Positions 63,041 through 64,000 of a DNA stretch of 64,000 bases are shown in pieces. How positions within the stretch are numbered: the first letter of the stretch is position 1; every line of letters starts with the position of its first letter. The translations under genes were made by a program, and so were the position numbers. Source of the stretch: Terriglobus sp. TAA 43 (GTDB lineage: Bacteria; Acidobacteriota; Terriglobia; Terriglobales; Acidobacteriaceae); assembly GCF_000800015.1 (NCBI RefSeq), contig NZ_JUGR01000001.1, positions 1,612,001-1,676,000 on the forward strand, read 5' to 3'. The notes under the pieces were generated by a model. That model did no database searches. It worked only from the letters and a program-made list of their open reading frames with translations, and had not been told where the DNA came from.

Positions 63041-63766
63041 ATGTTTTCGCAAGTCAAAGATGCTCTCATGGATTCCTTCAGCCGGGTGCTCACCAAGCTG
63101 GCTGTCTTTCTGCCTGGCGTACTGGCGTTGCTGCTGGCAGTAGTGCTACTGACGCTGATCGGTGCTGCATTGGCATGGGCTATTCGAGCGATGCTAACGC
63201 GTCTTCGTTTTGACGAACGCGTGGGAGAACGCAACTCCGCCGGCGTGTCTGATTGGGCACCGTCGCATAGTCCTTCGCTGCTCATCAGCCGTGTTGTCTT
63301 CTGGATGTGCGTGGTGCTGGGCTTTGCCATCGGCGTATCAGCATACGATGCCGCTGGAACAAGTGATCTTGCTCCGTTCATCCTGCCCTATCTCGCGCAC
63401 TCTGTCGGCGCACTGATCATCTTGATCGCGGGCACCATCCTTGCACGTTACCTTTCGCGCTCCGTGCTCATCAGCGCCGTCAATGCGCGTTTGAACTATG
63501 CGCGCGCACTGTCCCTCGGCGTGAAGTGGCTTGTATTGATATTCACAGCCGCAATGGTTCTGGATCATATGGATGTTGGCGGACGAATTGTTGAGATCGG
63601 TTTCGGCATCCTTTTCGGAGGAATGGTGCTGGCACTGGCATTGGCCTTCGGACTCGGTTCACGCGATGTCGTGGCGCGCTCGATGGAGCGCACTGCGGAG
63701 AAGGCCACACCGATCGACCGCGCCGCGGAACGCAGTGATACACCCCGCGGCGTGCGCCACTTTTAA
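63041..63766 (+). CDS. Mechanosensitive-channel-like transmembrane protein (TM-helix repeat)
   Basis: The 241-residue protein has four to five hydrophobic segments (about residues 19-50, 78-98, 108-132, 150-172 and 180-205) and resembles the conserved TM-helix repeat found at the start of small mechanosensitive channels (GGRIVEIGFGILFGGMVLALALAFGLGSRDVVA). It lacks the MscS beta and C-terminal domains. Thirty bp separate it from the glycosyltransferase gene, so it is likely the last gene of the trehalose operon, which makes sense for osmotic stress. A GGAGA ribosome site precedes the ATG. Confidence 0.75.
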   Translation: MFSQVKDALMDSFSRVLTKLAVFLPGVLALLLAVVLLTLIGAALAWAIRAMLTRLRFDERVGERNSAGVSDWAPSHSPSLLISRVVFWMCVVLGFAIGVSAYDAAGTSDLAPFILPYLAHSVGALIILIAGTILARYLSRSVLISAVNARLNYARALSLGVKWLVLIFTAAMVLDHMDVGGRIVEIGFGILFGGMVLALALAFGLGSRDVVARSMERTAEKATPIDRAAERSDTPRGVRHF

Positions 63767-63784
63767 TGCAGACTGTGTCATCGA

Positions 63785-64000
63785 CTACGGAAGCGCAGGA
63801 TAGTCTGTGTATCCCTCAGGCCCGTGTGAATAGAACGACGCGGGGTTGGGAGCATTGAGCGCCGCACCTTCCTTCAAGCGCCGCGGAAGATCAGGATTCG
63901 CGATAAATTCCTTGCCAAATCCGACCGCATCCGCGTCTCCACGCGCAAGAATCGCATTCGCACTCTGCAGAGTGAATCCTTCATTCACCACATAAACGCC
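63785..64000 (-). CDS. Old Yellow Enzyme-type NADH:flavin oxidoreductase, 5' part outside window
   Basis: Only the last 71 residues are in the window. They include GDADAVGFGKEFIANPDLPRR and end with YSHGPEGYTDYPAL, the FMN-phosphate-binding and C-terminal signatures of the NemA/alkene reductase branch of Old Yellow Enzymes, which reduce activated alkenes or nitro compounds. The frame is open to the window edge. It converges with the MscS-like gene, 18 bp between stops. Confidence 0.85.
   Translation of the reverse strand, partial: GVYVVNEGFTLQSANAILARGDADAVGFGKEFIANPDLPRRLKEGAALNAPNPASFYSHGPEGYTDYPALP

Overview
The window looks like chromosomal DNA of a free-living acidobacterium of the Terriglobia type (Terriglobus/Granulicella/Edaphobacter-like). 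This is inferred from content: an Oar-like TonB-dependent receptor with an N-terminal carboxypeptidase-regulatory domain, several extracytoplasmic beta-propellers, a carboxypeptidase-regulatory/beta-rich secreted protein, a one-gene TatA/B plus TatC, a TreS-maltokinase fusion and many conserved small proteins without known role. Base composition is moderately GC-rich and even throughout. I saw no insertion sequence, prophage, CRISPR array, rRNA or tRNA gene.

Layout. 1-9.2 kb: a truncated propeller lipoprotein, a DUF899 thioredoxin-like protein behind a clean palindrome, a TerC membrane protein, a DUF2203-tatA/B-tatC operon divergent from a PerR-like regulator, then a second propeller lipoprotein, an SH3 lipoprotein and a secreted carboxypeptidase-regulatory protein. 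9.2-14.6 kb: secreted GH36 alpha-galactosidase, aroB-menG (overlapping) and a zinc alcohol dehydrogenase. 14.6-25.2 kb: an operon of a processive GT2 glycosyltransferase, a small membrane protein and a Tat-exported sugar isomerase-like protein; an SMP-30-like propeller; cysteine synthase; a Tat-exported L,D-transpeptidase; a DUF4230 protein; a membrane diguanylate cyclase; an MFS exporter. 25.2-34 kb: two long non-coding stretches around an OmpA-like protein, a DUF2393-type protein, a lone DnaC-like ATPase, rpmE, a tRNA-dihydrouridine synthase, YceI and SelO. 34-45 kb: a tightly packed minus-strand run nadC-birA-coaX-unknown-rlmD-comEC, then guaD-hom, and an aldehyde dehydrogenase homologue that has lost its catalytic residues. 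45-49.5 kb: Oar-like receptor preceded by a DUF5666 protein, both with Gly-rich segments.

49.7-63.8 kb is the most coherent block: a divergent alpha-glucan/trehalose locus. On the minus strand lie a GH15 trehalase/glucoamylase-like enzyme, treY and treZ; on the plus strand glgE, a treS-maltokinase fusion, a GT-A glycosyltransferase relative whose metal-binding motif looks lost, and an MscS-type membrane protein. Together these could cut trehalose out of glycogen (TreY/TreZ), hydrolyse it (GH15), interconvert it with maltose (TreS), phosphorylate maltose (Mak) and polymerise maltose-1-phosphate back into glucan (GlgE), next to an osmotic-stress membrane protein. Three of its genes appear to start with TTG. 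The window ends inside an Old Yellow Enzyme-type reductase.

All calls rest on reading the sequence and remembered family motifs; no database search was possible. The best candidates for something undescribed are the pseudo-aldehyde dehydrogenase, the altered glycosyltransferase in the trehalose operon, the paired Gly-rich receptor/DUF5666 proteins, and the structured non-coding stretch near 25.5 kb.
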